A stretch of 64,000 nt of DNA, taken from contig PGYB01000002.1 in assembly GCA_002839445.1 (NCBI GenBank), positions 310,001 through 374,000 of the forward strand, in the 5' to 3' direction. The DNA comes from Candidatus Riflebacteria bacterium HGW-Riflebacteria-1 (GTDB taxonomy: Bacteria; Muiribacteriota; Ozemobacteria; Ozemobacterales; Ozemobacteraceae). This document shows positions 8,670-18,075 of this stretch, piece after piece. The position numbers and the translations under genes were made by a program. Position 1 is the stretch's first letter. Every line of letters starts with the position of its first letter. The notes beneath the pieces are model-generated. The model had not been told where the DNA came from. It searched no databases and was given only the letters and a program-made list of their open reading frames with translations.

Positions 8670-9776
8670 CTATTTTTTGTGGGTGCTCATCAGGTCGACC
8701 ATACCGGTGACGCCCCAGCTTCTGAAGCGCGCAACCTCTTTGGCAACGTCGACCGGGTCGAAGGTCGAGGTGCTGTTCCAGATCGAGACTTTGCCGTATG
8801 GTTCGAGCTTTTTAACCAGCTCAGGAGTAACCCATTCAGCACGCATCGCGTACATGATCGGCTGTCCAGCAGCTTTCGCATACTCGATCAAACGGTCAGC
8901 GGCTGCCATGGTGTATTTTCCGTCTACGCTGCTGCCACCACCCGGTGACAGTTTAATGCGGCAGCCGGGAAACGCCTTGCGGATAGCTTTTATACGCGCG
9001 TCGTTCTCTGCCTTCGGCCCACTCCCCGGCTGGGATACGTTGATATTTAAAATCAGCCGGCGCTCGTCGATATTATACTTTTTGAGAACAGCCAGCACAC
9101 CGTCGAGCGAGCTGTTGTCTTTGAGGTCGACCTTGATGCCGCGGCCGGATTTTGCAACGATTCTGACCCAGTCTTCGAACAGCATGCCGTTGGTTTGAAA
9201 TGAATCGTGCGCGGTCACCGGTCTCGGTTCACCATCCATGAACGGAACATACTCACGCAATGGCCCTTCTGGTCTGACGTCGCATTCGAACCAGTTACAG
9301 TCACTTTCCAGCGCTTTTTTGAGTTCGCCATAAGTGTTGGTATAATGGGCGTTTACAACATCGGCAATGTCGCCGTCGAGTGGCCAGCCCTTGCTCTTGT
9401 TTTTCTCCGCGAGTTCTTCGAGCTTTTTGCGGTCTTTGTCGCTCAGCGTTTTTTGTTTGAAAAACGCCCTGATGCGTGTCAACTTGGGAACTATCTTGCA
9501 GACCTCGTTGAATCCGCGACTTACCTTGTCCTTTTTGTCCTTAACAAAGCCGACAACCGAGCTGCCAAATGATTTGAGACCTGACAGCAGGCCACCTTTT
9601 TTCTTTTGGGCAGTCTCTGATGAGCTTTGGGGACTTTTTTCTATGGTGATCGGCTCATCAGCAGATGTCAGGGGGTTTGCAGCCAGCATAATTGTTCTGG
9701 TGAACGGTTCGTCGGCGGTGGCTGCCTGTGAACACAGGCAAAGAATTATCAACATGCCGGGTAACAGATACTTCAT
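8670..9776 (-). CDS. Secreted FAM151/menorin-like (DUF2181-type) protein
   Basis: The product has a Sec signal peptide (about 1-22), a basic, low-complexity spacer (about 50-120) and a C-terminal TIM-barrel-like domain (about 140-368). The domain shows AHYTNTYGELKKAL, NWFECDVR, VTAHDSFQ and GIKVDLKD, the pattern of the FAM151/menorin family, a distant relative of glycerophosphodiester phosphodiesterases. The start at 9776 is preceded by GGGAGG at ideal spacing; a longer frame to 9803 is rejected. The activity of the family is not established, so only a possible phosphodiesterase-like role outside the cytoplasm is suggested. Confidence 0.75.
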   Translation of the reverse strand: MKYLLPGMLIILCLCSQAATADEPFTRTIMLAANPLTSADEPITIEKSPQSSSETAQKKKGGLLSGLKSFGSSVVGFVKDKKDKVSRGFNEVCKIVPKLTRIRAFFKQKTLSDKDRKKLEELAEKNKSKGWPLDGDIADVVNAHYTNTYGELKKALESDCNWFECDVRPEGPLREYVPFMDGEPRPVTAHDSFQTNGMLFEDWVRIVAKSGRGIKVDLKDNSSLDGVLAVLKKYNIDERRLILNINVSQPGSGPKAENDARIKAIRKAFPGCRIKLSPGGGSSVDGKYTMAAADRLIEYAKAAGQPIMYAMRAEWVTPELVKKLEPYGKVSIWNSTSTFDPVDVAKEVARFRSWGVTGMVDLMSTHKK

Positions 9777-9927
9777 AAATTCCTCCCGATACATTTCGTT
9801 CACTCTATACTACCACCTCTATGCGCCGAAAGTTTTTACAACCGCCGCGGCCCTGGGAATGTATTAAAATCGCTACCAGAGAGACAGTTCTCGTGAGTAT
9901 TAACAATCAATTTGTGCTTTCAGAGAA

Positions 9928-10575
9928 TTAACGGGCAGAAACCAGGATTTTTTTGAGTTCGGCGGCCGGGTCGAGGGCAGTCGGGTTGTCTGGCGTGGCG
10001 TCTTTGCTGCAGGCTTTCTGCATGATAGCGATGCAGTCAGAAAGCGCCTTTTGCCCGATATTTCGGCGAAAGCTTTCGACCTGTTCGGGTATCACAAACC
10101 CGATTGAACTCCGGGTTTCGCAGATTTTCTGTTCGAGCAGCAGACTGCGCACTTTCTGCCAGTCAGCGTCTGTGACTTTGCCACGGTTAACGTTGCTGAA
10201 AAACCGCAGCGCTACCTTTTCTATATGCTGCTGCTCTGACTCTTCGCAGGCCGGTTCTGCCCTGATGTGATTGACCAGGCTGGTGTGCAGAAGCGCCAGC
10301 AGCAGCGGTCCGTCGTAGAATGATCGCAAAACCGCAAACCCGCTCATGGCTGGTTGCGTGCCATCCTCAACTCTTTGCGAGAATCCGCTTATCTCGGTTA
10401 ACAGTTCGCGATTCTTTGTCTCATCAATGATAAAACGTTCTGCAAGGCTGTTTGCCTGCCAGTTCAGGCAGTCTGCCATGCCCTGCCGCAGGGTGAGCAT
10501 GCCGCGCCAGCCTGCAAAGGCGGCGGTGGCGAAGATACAGGCAATTATCAGCAAGACAACTTTTGCCCACTTCAT
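9928..10575 (-). CDS. Hypothetical protein with N-terminal membrane anchor or signal peptide
   Basis: The 215-residue product begins with one hydrophobic segment (residues 5-23) followed by a mostly helical, cysteine-containing domain. The four cysteines after residue 100 could form disulfides, which suits a periplasmic location. I find no family motif. The start is the ATG at 10575, directly at the hydrophobic segment. It is divergent from the spermidine-synthase-like gene at 10742. Confidence 0.65.
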   Translation of the reverse strand: MKWAKVVLLIIACIFATAAFAGWRGMLTLRQGMADCLNWQANSLAERFIIDETKNRELLTEISGFSQRVEDGTQPAMSGFAVLRSFYDGPLLLALLHTSLVNHIRAEPACEESEQQHIEKVALRFFSNVNRGKVTDADWQKVRSLLLEQKICETRSSIGFVIPEQVESFRRNIGQKALSDCIAIMQKACSKDATPDNPTALDPAAELKKILVSAR

Positions 10576-10625
10576 AAAAATTCAGCTTTCCGGAAACTTT
10601 TGTCTCCTCAGATTATATCATTAGG

Positions 10626-10631
10626 TATAAT
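10626..10631 (+). promoter_or_regulatory. Candidate -10 box upstream of the spermidine-synthase-like gene
   Basis: A consensus TATAAT lies in GGTATAATTTG, with no convincing -35 box at standard spacing. If used, transcription would run through the GAGCAC repeat and give a leader of about 100 bases. Confidence 0.3.
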
Positions 10632-10677
10632 TTGTGTGATGGTGGTTGTGTAATCGAAAAGATGCGATTACGATCAG

Positions 10678-10721
<44 letters not shown>

Positions 10722-10741
10722 TATGGTCAGGAGGAGGTTTA

Positions 10742-12322
10742 ATGCAGCGAAATCTATTCTTATATCTGACCACTTTTTTGTGCGGCGCTTCGATAATGGG
10801 CGTCGAAATAGCTTCCAGTCGTTTTCTCGCGCCTTACTTCGGTTCTTCGATGATCATCTGGACTGTCATCATCGGGGTAATTCTTGTTGCCATGAGCCTC
10901 GGCAACTTTATCGGAGGGCGTCTTGCCGATCGCAGTGATCCTGAACAGCGCCTGTATCAGCTCATTCTCTGGGCTGCTATCTGGATAGCCCTGATTCCAG
11001 TCGTTGGAAAGTATCTTATTGCCGTGATTGCCGGCGCTGCGATTTTTCTCTTTCCTGGTAACCCGATACTGGCAGGTAGTCTGCTCGTCTGCGCGTTGCT
11101 TTTTGCTGTTCCCTGCCTCATTCTCGGGGCAACCTCGCCCTGCATGATCAAGGCGGCCACGCAAAACCTTGATAATAACGGACGCATTGCCGGCGAAATT
11201 TATGGCCTGTCGACGCTTGGCAGCATCTGCGGCACGTTTTTGCCGACTTTTCTGACGATTCCATTGCTCGGCACTGACATGACATTTTATCTTTTTGCCG
11301 GAATTCTGTGCGCTCTCGCGGTTGTTAACGCTTTGCGCGGCAGCACCGGAAAGAAGAAAGCGCTCACCGTGCTTGTGCTGATCTTTGCTCTCGCGGTTTC
11401 GCCATTTTCTGTGCCTTTTTTGTTCTGGGAAACCCCGCTGCTCGAGACTGAATCGGTTTACAATTACCTTGTGGTAAAGGAAAAAGATGGGGTCCGCACT
11501 CTGTCAACTCACGTGCTTATTGGCACACAGTCGATGTATTCGCCAAAGGCAGGTTTGACCGGGCTTTATTATGATCTTGCCCTGCTGGCCTATTTTATGG
11601 TCAGCCCGGCTGAAGCTGATAAACGTCTGCCAGTGCTGATTTTAGGCTTTGCAACCGGCACGTTTGCCAGGCTTTCCCGGCAGTTTTTTCCAGAAAGCCT
11701 TATTGACGGCGTCGAAATTGACCCCGAAATCGTCAGACTCGGCAGAGAATATTTTGATCTCAATGACGATGACGCGCAGGTTTTTGTCGAAGATGGCCGT
11801 GTTTTTCTGACGCGAACTGACAAGAGGTATCGGGTTGTTTTTCTTGATGCTTTTCAGGATGTGAGTTACCCGTTTCACATGGCGACGCGTGAGTTTTTTG
11901 TCGAACTGGCCAGCAAGCTTGAAGACGGCGGGGTTCTCGCCATCAATATCAATATGCGCTCGCAGCTGCAGCCTGATTTGTGCAGTTATTTGACTGGCAC
12001 TCTCGCTGGCGTTTTCCCGACAGTAATGCTTTGCGAACACCCGAATTACTACAACCGTATTATTTTTGCCTCGAAAAACCCGCAGCTGCAGGAGATGTTT
12101 GCTGCCAGGGTCAAAGCTTTGCCAGAAGATCACCCGCTCTATGATCTTGCCGGAAAGGCCTTGCCAGGTTTGCAGGCGGCTGCAAAGTCGCAGTATGTGC
12201 TGACTGACGATCTGGCTCCGGTAGAAATCACGGGCTTTAGAGTGCTCAATCAACAGTTAGCTGGCGCATTTCGCGAAATTCTTATACGCGTCATTCTGCG
12301 CCTTAAAGACAGCCTGGCCTGA
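10742..12322 (+). CDS. Membrane-bound spermidine-synthase-like protein
   Basis: The 526-residue product has about seven hydrophobic segments in the first 240 residues, resembling the fused MFS/spermidine synthase family. A Rossmann methyltransferase-type domain of the polyamine aminopropyltransferase class follows (about 245-500), with LGFATGTFARL, DGVEIDPEIV, VEDGRVFL and VFLDAF. The ATG at 10742 has GGAGGAGG seven bases upstream; the longer frame to 10646 merely translates the hexanucleotide repeat as alternating S and T and is rejected. Such fused proteins are widespread and mostly uncharacterised, so aminopropyl transfer is not assured. Confidence 0.85.
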   Translation: MQRNLFLYLTTFLCGASIMGVEIASSRFLAPYFGSSMIIWTVIIGVILVAMSLGNFIGGRLADRSDPEQRLYQLILWAAIWIALIPVVGKYLIAVIAGAAIFLFPGNPILAGSLLVCALLFAVPCLILGATSPCMIKAATQNLDNNGRIAGEIYGLSTLGSICGTFLPTFLTIPLLGTDMTFYLFAGILCALAVVNALRGSTGKKKALTVLVLIFALAVSPFSVPFLFWETPLLETESVYNYLVVKEKDGVRTLSTHVLIGTQSMYSPKAGLTGLYYDLALLAYFMVSPAEADKRLPVLILGFATGTFARLSRQFFPESLIDGVEIDPEIVRLGREYFDLNDDDAQVFVEDGRVFLTRTDKRYRVVFLDAFQDVSYPFHMATREFFVELASKLEDGGVLAININMRSQLQPDLCSYLTGTLAGVFPTVMLCEHPNYYNRIIFASKNPQLQEMFAARVKALPEDHPLYDLAGKALPGLQAAAKSQYVLTDDLAPVEITGFRVLNQQLAGAFREILIRVILRLKDSLA

Positions 12323-12349
12323 GATGTTGCGTCGACTCTGTCTGCGTCT

Positions 12350-13027
12350 TTATTCGGCCTCTGCCTGAACGGTTGCGCTCGCCGCCTGGTCTTCAGCGTT
12401 TCGTATGTCGTCGAGAATGATTGCAATGTCGTTGCCGCTGATCTGGGCTTTTCCGCCGATGATTCTGGACTGGATCACAGGAGCCGAAATTACGCGGTTG
12501 CCATAGACCATGGCAAGCTGGTTGCCGACATTATTTGCGGTGAGTTCTGCAAAAAGAGTAGAGCCGGTTGAATCGAACTCAATGTGGATCATGTTTGCGC
12601 CGATTGCATCTTTGGCGAGCCCTGCTTCTTTAACGTATTCGCCAGAAAGCGCCGGTATCTTTTCGAGCTTGTAATAAGAGGCTGGTCGAGATTTTGCTGC
12701 TGCTGCTTCCATGAGCACGATTTCGTTCGCCGCATCTACTGGTTCAAGCTGAACGGCGCTCATTGCCTGGTCTTTAACGAGATGAAAGCGCAGCCCGCTT
12801 TGAATTCTTTTCAGTAATTCAAGATTCTTTTTCTGAGCAACTTCGCCGCGAAGAAGCATGTAACCGGCAGCTGACACAACAATCATGACGGTAATCAGCA
12901 CAATCAACACCTGCGGCGGCGTTTGCAGTTTCTGCTGATTCTCAACTTTCTGATACCCGTATTTCTTAGTTCCATCGTCGCGATTATTGAATTCATCGGG
13001 GTTGGGTGAGCTATGACGGTCATTCAT
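12350..13027 (-). CDS. Single-pass membrane protein with SecD-P1-like domain
   Basis: The 225-residue product has a hydrophilic N-terminal region, one membrane segment (about 38-60) and then a domain (about 75-205) matching the periplasmic P1 head of SecD. The pattern is IHIEFDSTGSTLFAELT, NNVGNQLAMVYGNRVISAPV and GGKAQISG. A complete SecD would have six membrane segments and an RND core; these are absent and no SecF follows. The ATG at 13027 has AAGGAG at good spacing. It may help a protein after translocation or be an independent sensor; function is not established. Confidence 0.75.
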   Translation of the reverse strand: MNDRHSSPNPDEFNNRDDGTKKYGYQKVENQQKLQTPPQVLIVLITVMIVVSAAGYMLLRGEVAQKKNLELLKRIQSGLRFHLVKDQAMSAVQLEPVDAANEIVLMEAAAAKSRPASYYKLEKIPALSGEYVKEAGLAKDAIGANMIHIEFDSTGSTLFAELTANNVGNQLAMVYGNRVISAPVIQSRIIGGKAQISGNDIAIILDDIRNAEDQAASATVQAEAE

Positions 13028-13134
13028 GATTCTCTCCTTGTTCAGCGGGTATCTCGGCATTATAATACATTAAAAATGCAGGCTTTGACCGACAATTTAT
13101 ATTTCAGATACAGCGTTCATTAGAAAGGTGATCT

Positions 13135-13863
13135 GTGGACAGCAAAATTAAAAACGTGATTGTTGTTGGAGCGACTTCGGGAATAGGGCGCGCGCTGGTT
13201 GAGCAATACATCGCCAGAGGTTGCCATGTTGGCATAACCGGCCGGCGTCAGGAACGGCTCGAAGAAATCAGGCAGCAGCATGGCACGGCGATCAGCTGGC
13301 GCTGCATGGATGTGTGCGACATTGGGCCTGCCAGAGCGGCGTTTGACAGTCTGGTCGAAGAGATGGGCGATGTTGATCTCATCGTGATAAGCGCCGGAAC
13401 CGGAGCAGTAAATACTGAACTGGCCTGGGAACCTGAGGCGAGGACTATCGCAACCAATGTTAACGGATTCGCCGCCATGGTAACAGCTGCGATGAAACTC
13501 TTTATTGATCAAGGCTATGGCCATCTGGTCGGTATTTCATCGATCGGTGCATTGCGCGGAAATCGCGATTCCCCTGCTTATAACGCATCAAAAGCCTTTG
13601 TTTCAAACTATCTCGAAGGTCTGCGCGTAAAAGCCGCGCGCAGCGGTTTGCCGATATATGTTACCGATATTCTGCCCGGCTTTGTTGACACCGCTATGGC
13701 GCAGGGCCCTGGTTTGTTCTGGGTCGCAATGCCGGAGAAGGCTGCCGCACAGATTCTGCTTGCCATCGACAAAAAGAAACGGCGCGCCTACATTACGCGG
13801 CGCTGGCGGCTCATCGCCTGGCTGATGCAGGTTATGCCAGACTTCCTCTACGAGCGTATCTAG
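13135..13863 (+). CDS. Short-chain dehydrogenase/reductase
   Basis: This is a classical SDR of 242 residues. The cofactor motif is GATSGIG near residue 12, followed by GRR at the end of the second strand, which suggests NADP. Further motifs are ISAGTG (an altered NNAG), SSIG and the catalytic Y-x-x-x-K in YNASKAF. The start is GTG with AAAGGTGAT upstream. The C-terminus carries a basic, hydrophobic tail (about 210-240) that could associate with membrane. The substrate is unknown; a 3-ketoacyl or ketone reduction is possible. It is divergent from the SecD-P1-like gene. Confidence 0.88.
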   Translation: MDSKIKNVIVVGATSGIGRALVEQYIARGCHVGITGRRQERLEEIRQQHGTAISWRCMDVCDIGPARAAFDSLVEEMGDVDLIVISAGTGAVNTELAWEPEARTIATNVNGFAAMVTAAMKLFIDQGYGHLVGISSIGALRGNRDSPAYNASKAFVSNYLEGLRVKAARSGLPIYVTDILPGFVDTAMAQGPGLFWVAMPEKAAAQILLAIDKKKRRAYITRRWRLIAWLMQVMPDFLYERI

Positions 13864-13934
13864 TCGTCTGTCACAGAACGAAATGCTTCGAATATTAAGA
13901 AGCCCTGAAGGACCATTTTGAAGGAGAACACAAG

Positions 13935-16253
13935 ATGAATGGGGAACCGACCGGCAATGATTCTTTGACCAGGGATGCCCTTTTTCGCATGTTCACTGAC
14001 GAGGCATGTCGCGATGGCGTGCTTGAAGACTTCGAGCAGAAAATTCTTTTGAGTATCGCGCGTTTCTTGCGGCTCGAAAAAGAAGAAGCCGGCAGAATTC
14101 TGAATGAATCACGCGAGCGATTTGACCAGGGCCAGTTGGGAGAGACCCGGCGCTTTGAGCCGCGCGCGCTTTATTTGCGTGTGCTGCAGGGCATATATGC
14201 TGATGGTCAGGTCGATAACATGGAAGAACAGATGCTGGCCGGTTTGCGCAAGATGTTCAATATTTCGGCTGAAGATCACGAAGCTATGCTAAAGACCTTT
14301 ATCTTGACTGCCGCAAAAGGTGCCGATGTACTTTTACCTCTGTCTTCGCCTGAGTCTGTGAGTGAGACAGCGTTGCCACAGCAACAGTCTGCAGAACCGG
14401 AAGAGCCGGAAATAGCTCTACCGCCGTATCTGCCAGGCAGCACTACCGGGCATCTGGCGGAGAGGCTTGAAATTAACCGGCAGCAGATATGGTTCAATGA
14501 GCATTGCAACTGGTATCACGTGCAAAGACAGATATCTGACCAGGCCCGACAGGCCTGGGATCTTTTTATAGACGGTCTTTTGCAGGGCAATGAAAGCGTT
14601 ATGTATCAAGGACTCGATCAGATTGATGACATTCTCAATGATCGTGGCAGTATTAACACGTCTGATGTGTTACTTGCTCTTGGAGTTTTGCGCTGGTCGC
14701 GAGTGTTATTAAAAACTACGCTTTCGCAGGAAAAATTTGACTCTGCACGGGTGTGGCCCCTCTATGAGCTTTATGCAAGGCTTTCAGTCAAGATGGGGCC
14801 GATTCTGATTTCCATAGATGAACTGCGTATCCGCAATGGGCTGGAGGAATGGGTGTCACGGGTTTTTGTCTTTCTCCTTGAAGACCTTGCCATGTTGCTG
14901 GAATGCTGCCATGCCAAACCAATCACTTATGTTTTTGCTATGCTGCGCATGCTTTTCCGGGTGTCGCCGAAGGCCGGAATTACCCATCGCGCGGCTGATC
15001 TGCTGAAACTTCTGGCTGAGTCGGCCGCGCGGCAGGGTGGTGATGTGCTGACAAATTTCATCTTTGGCTGTAAGGAAATCTGTGGTCTGCAGCCGCAAAA
15101 TCACCCGCTGGCAATCGCTGCTTACCAAGCTTTGCAGGCAATTGCGCCGGAGCAGGATCAGCTGGTAAAGAACTATCAACCACCTGTCTCACGGCCTTCG
15201 GTAAATCAACCGGAAGAACGGGCTCTTCAACGCCTGGATCAGCTTGTTTCTGACGTGACCAGCCGTCTGGGAGATGAACATCAGCTAACCGCAGCCTTTG
15301 CGAAAATAGATCTTTCATTTCTCGACAGAGTTGCAAAAGGCCTTGAGGAAGATGCTGCGAAGGAAGGATTTGATGCCAGACTCATGCAGGACAGATATGT
15401 TGTCGTCATGCTCTTTCCTGAACTGCCTGATTATCCAAGACCTCTGATCGCCTTTTTCTCACTGGGCGATCCGTCTGATCATCACGAAGAATTGAAGGGT
15501 GGCTGGCCGCGTATTTTGCTGGAAAAAGAGCATGATAACAGACTCAGGGTACATCCCGATTTTGCATTGTCGCCTTCAACTGTTATGTTAACTTTGCCCT
15601 CTGAAGCAGGCGCAGACATTAAACTCCAGTCGGCGTTACATGCTTCCGGCGGAGCTTATGATATTGCTCTCGTGGCGTCATCACGCAAAAGCGCCCGTAT
15701 CTGGCATCTGGTTGGTGACCTGGACCCGACCGGTAACCTGTACCGGGTTGAGCATGATTTATTGCCTGCTGACAACAACTCAGAAGCATTGCGCTGTCTC
15801 GATGAGGCGCTTTCCCACCAGCCATGGCTTTCTGGAGCCTTACTGCACAAAGGCCTTATCGCCAAACGCGCAGGTGACAAAGCGACAGCCCGCAAACTAT
15901 ATGAAGAAGCCCTCGCTGCACAACCTTACGACCCGAATGTGCTGACCCGTATGGGCGTGCTTGAGAAGAACGAAGATCAGCTTGATAAATGCAATGAATA
16001 CCTGCTCAGTTCGCTTCGGATTCTGCCGGTTCAGCCATCGGCAATGGTCACTCTTGGCTCAAACATGCTGAGCTTCATGGCCTGTGGCGATTCATCAGCG
16101 CTGCCTCTTTGGGATTATTATATTGCCGGCCTGCATGCTAATCAGAGCGACGGAAAGGATTTTCTCGAGATAGCCGAAATCAGCGACGACTTCGATGCCA
16201 AGTTGTCACGAAATGCGCGAGTCGTACCGGTCGATACGGTATTCTATCTTTAA
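13935..16253 (+). CDS. Large TerB-like / TPR protein
   Basis: The 772-residue product is cytoplasmic by appearance. Two TerB-like helical segments lie at about 10-60 and 70-125 (the second with YADGQVDNMEEQMLAGL). A proline/glutamate linker follows, then a long unrecognised middle part (about 160-580). The C-terminus carries TPR-type repeats (about 610-700, with ALLHKGLIAKRAGDKATARK). AAGGAG lies eight bases before the ATG. TerB-like domains often sit in multi-domain proteins linked to stress or envelope sensing, and TPRs bind proteins. No partner is evident in the neighbourhood. Confidence 0.75.
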   Translation: MNGEPTGNDSLTRDALFRMFTDEACRDGVLEDFEQKILLSIARFLRLEKEEAGRILNESRERFDQGQLGETRRFEPRALYLRVLQGIYADGQVDNMEEQMLAGLRKMFNISAEDHEAMLKTFILTAAKGADVLLPLSSPESVSETALPQQQSAEPEEPEIALPPYLPGSTTGHLAERLEINRQQIWFNEHCNWYHVQRQISDQARQAWDLFIDGLLQGNESVMYQGLDQIDDILNDRGSINTSDVLLALGVLRWSRVLLKTTLSQEKFDSARVWPLYELYARLSVKMGPILISIDELRIRNGLEEWVSRVFVFLLEDLAMLLECCHAKPITYVFAMLRMLFRVSPKAGITHRAADLLKLLAESAARQGGDVLTNFIFGCKEICGLQPQNHPLAIAAYQALQAIAPEQDQLVKNYQPPVSRPSVNQPEERALQRLDQLVSDVTSRLGDEHQLTAAFAKIDLSFLDRVAKGLEEDAAKEGFDARLMQDRYVVVMLFPELPDYPRPLIAFFSLGDPSDHHEELKGGWPRILLEKEHDNRLRVHPDFALSPSTVMLTLPSEAGADIKLQSALHASGGAYDIALVASSRKSARIWHLVGDLDPTGNLYRVEHDLLPADNNSEALRCLDEALSHQPWLSGALLHKGLIAKRAGDKATARKLYEEALAAQPYDPNVLTRMGVLEKNEDQLDKCNEYLLSSLRILPVQPSAMVTLGSNMLSFMACGDSSALPLWDYYIAGLHANQSDGKDFLEIAEISDDFDAKLSRNARVVPVDTVFYL

Positions 16254-16305
16254 TACCAATTCCATTTATTTCTTTTGTAAATACTTCCGGCATTGTCCAG
16301 TTTTT

Positions 16306-16537
16306 TTCGTGCTCGTAATCGCACCTGGGCGCGCCGACCCGGGGAGCCCTTCGGGATAGGCTGCTCTAACGGCTAGCCACTCCCGGTTAAGGACTGCGGA
16401 ATACGTGGCTCTAATGGCTAAAAGCCATAAGAGCCACCTAAAGAGCAGCCAAATCCTCGGGATCCCTGGCACTGGCGCATCCTGCGCGTCGTAATCGTAA
16501 TCGTTGTCGCAGGCAATTACAAAGGTGACTCTGGCTT
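16306..16537. repeat. Structured dispersed intergenic repeat, copy B
   Basis: This is the longer relative of 2957-3120. Nested inverted repeats are visible: GGCTGCTCT at 16359-16367 pairs with AGAGCAGCC at 16442-16450, enclosing GTGGCTCT at 16405-16412 paired with AGAGCCAC at 16430-16437, and inside that TGGCT with AGCCA. One end carries CGTGCTCGTAATCG and the other CGTCGTAATCGTAATCG. It lies between the converging ends of the TerB/TPR gene and mnmH. A 95-codon frame inside is not taken as a gene. Confidence 0.85.
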
Positions 16538-16549
16538 CTACCCTGGCCA

Positions 16550-17680
16550 TCATTGCTCTGCAGGACTGCTTTCGGGTAAAAGCTGCAAAATAGCCTGTTT
16601 TAATTTGTGGACACCATCTTCAAGGCTCTCAATGTGAATGTTTACCGGGTTATTCGGCATGGTATGCAGGTAAAGAGGGTCATAATAATCGACCAGCAGT
16701 CGGCGGGTCAGTTCCGACCAGTCTCTTTTGGCAAGCAGATCGAGCAGTTCAGCAACAACCTGTTTGCCCAGCCTTTCCTTTAACGCCACGATTGCCGGTT
16801 CGAAAGCTGCGGCCATGGCATCACGGGCCGGATAGTCATGCAATATCACCTGAATGCGATATGCCAGCGGGGCTTCAACCCAGACGCTGGTTTGCTGTAA
16901 CATCGCCTGATGCAGACGTTCAGGCAGAACCAGTCTGCCAATGTGTTTGCTTTCGCCTTCTGTAATAAGATATCTGGCACTTCGACATTGTTCCAGGCGC
17001 TGCCAGAGAAGGGTCTCAAATTTTTTCTGTGTCGGCTGCTCGCCAAGGCCGAGAGCGCCAAAAGCACTGCCGCGATGATTGGCCAGACCTTCGAGATCCA
17101 GCACCGGAAAATTTTCTTCAGCAAGACATCTTAACAGCAGGGTCTTGCCTACGCCGGTCGGACCCCTTACCACCAGTATCCTGGCGAAATCTGTTTCCGC
17201 AAAGTATTCGTTAATGTAGCGGCGAAAGGCTTTCTGGCCGCCAGCCAGCTGGATGGCCGGAATTCCGGCCAGATCGAGAAAGGTTGTAATCGCCAGTGAA
17301 CGTGCTCCGCCCCGCCAGCAGAAAATGACGGCCGGCGGCGAATTCGGCGCGCGTGCCTTGTCGATCTGTTCCAGAATCTGTGGAATTCTCGGCGCAACCA
17401 GCTCTATGCCTCGGCGTCGTGCTTCACGTTGCCCGGTTTGCATGTAGAGAGTTCCAATCTCTGCGCGTTCTGCATTATCGAAAATCGGCACGTTGATCGC
17501 GCCGGGAATCGTCGATTCGGCATATTCTGCCGGTGATCGAACATCGACCAACAGCGCACCGCGCTGTTGAAGCTCAAGCGCTTTTTTTACCTCAATTGCT
17601 GGCTGCACAGAATCAGTTACCTCTGCTGTCGGTTTTGCGTTACTGCTTAAAGTTATAGGCTGATTCAGGGAAATTTTCAA
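16550..17680 (-). CDS. mnmH: tRNA 2-selenouridine synthase
   Basis: The 376-residue product shows the two-part layout of MnmH/SelU. An N-terminal rhodanese domain (about 28-155) carries the catalytic cysteine C121 in CWRGG, and a P-loop domain follows with GPTGVGKT at 173-180. The family replaces sulfur by selenium in wobble 2-thiouridine of tRNA via a geranylated intermediate, using selenophosphate. The predicted start is TTG at 17680, without a clear Shine-Dalgarno; a GTG about 24 codons in is an alternative. No selD is in the window. The presence of the gene implies selenium use by the organism. Confidence 0.92.
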   Translation of the reverse strand: MKISLNQPITLSSNAKPTAEVTDSVQPAIEVKKALELQQRGALLVDVRSPAEYAESTIPGAINVPIFDNAERAEIGTLYMQTGQREARRRGIELVAPRIPQILEQIDKARAPNSPPAVIFCWRGGARSLAITTFLDLAGIPAIQLAGGQKAFRRYINEYFAETDFARILVVRGPTGVGKTLLLRCLAEENFPVLDLEGLANHRGSAFGALGLGEQPTQKKFETLLWQRLEQCRSARYLITEGESKHIGRLVLPERLHQAMLQQTSVWVEAPLAYRIQVILHDYPARDAMAAAFEPAIVALKERLGKQVVAELLDLLAKRDWSELTRRLLVDYYDPLYLHTMPNNPVNIHIESLEDGVHKLKQAILQLLPESSPAEQ

Positions 17681-17770
17681 ACATTAGAAGATTTATCATG
17701 GCAATTGCCCTGATATCCTTGTGACCTTAAAGACCTGATGCGGCTCTAATGTAAAGACAAGCTGGCAAGG

Positions 17771-17806
17771 AAAAAAGCTCCTGGTATCAATTACCAGAAG
17801 CTTTTA
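17771..17806 (-). terminator. Intrinsic terminator after the GlsB-type gene
   Basis: On the minus strand AAAGCT-C/T-CTGGTA pairs with its complement around a five-base loop and is followed by six T residues. It sits about 25 bases after the stop codon of the gene ending at 17830. Confidence 0.85.
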
Positions 17807-17829
17807 TCTTCATGCTGATTTGCAGAGGC

Positions 17830-18075
17830 TCAGTGATGAATTATGACTCTAAGGCCGAAGATCAAAATTATTGCGCCGATGGTTGCAGTAACAACGCTTC
17901 CCAGAAAACCTTCTGCAACAGTCAGGCCGAATCTGGTAACCACCAGTCCCCCCAGCATGGAGCCTACGACTCCGACAACCATGAACTCAAAAATTCCGCT
18001 TGCTCCGCCTTCTACCAGTTCTGTGGCAAGCCAGCCGGCGATCAATCCTACAAAGATTAACCACAAGATATTCAT
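17830..18075 (-). CDS. GlsB/YeaQ/YmgE family membrane protein
   Basis: An 81-residue, very hydrophobic protein with three membrane helices and glycine-rich turns (GLIAGWLATELVEGG, VVGVVGSMLGG). This matches the transglycosylase-associated/GlsB family of small stress-linked inner-membrane proteins. GGAGGAGG lies just before the ATG at 18075, so the longer frame to 18153 is rejected. It is a single gene with its own terminator. Confidence 0.88.
   Translation of the reverse strand: MNILWLIFVGLIAGWLATELVEGGASGIFEFMVVGVVGSMLGGLVVTRFGLTVAEGFLGSVVTATIGAIILIFGLRVIIHH

Noticed and set aside
16266..16553. Possible small gene within the dispersed repeat, sharing a peptide with the frame at 2939-3178
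   Set aside because: The shared peptide follows from DNA repeat identity. Each copy has a different frame structure, with no ribosome binding site, and nested hairpins explain the conservation better.
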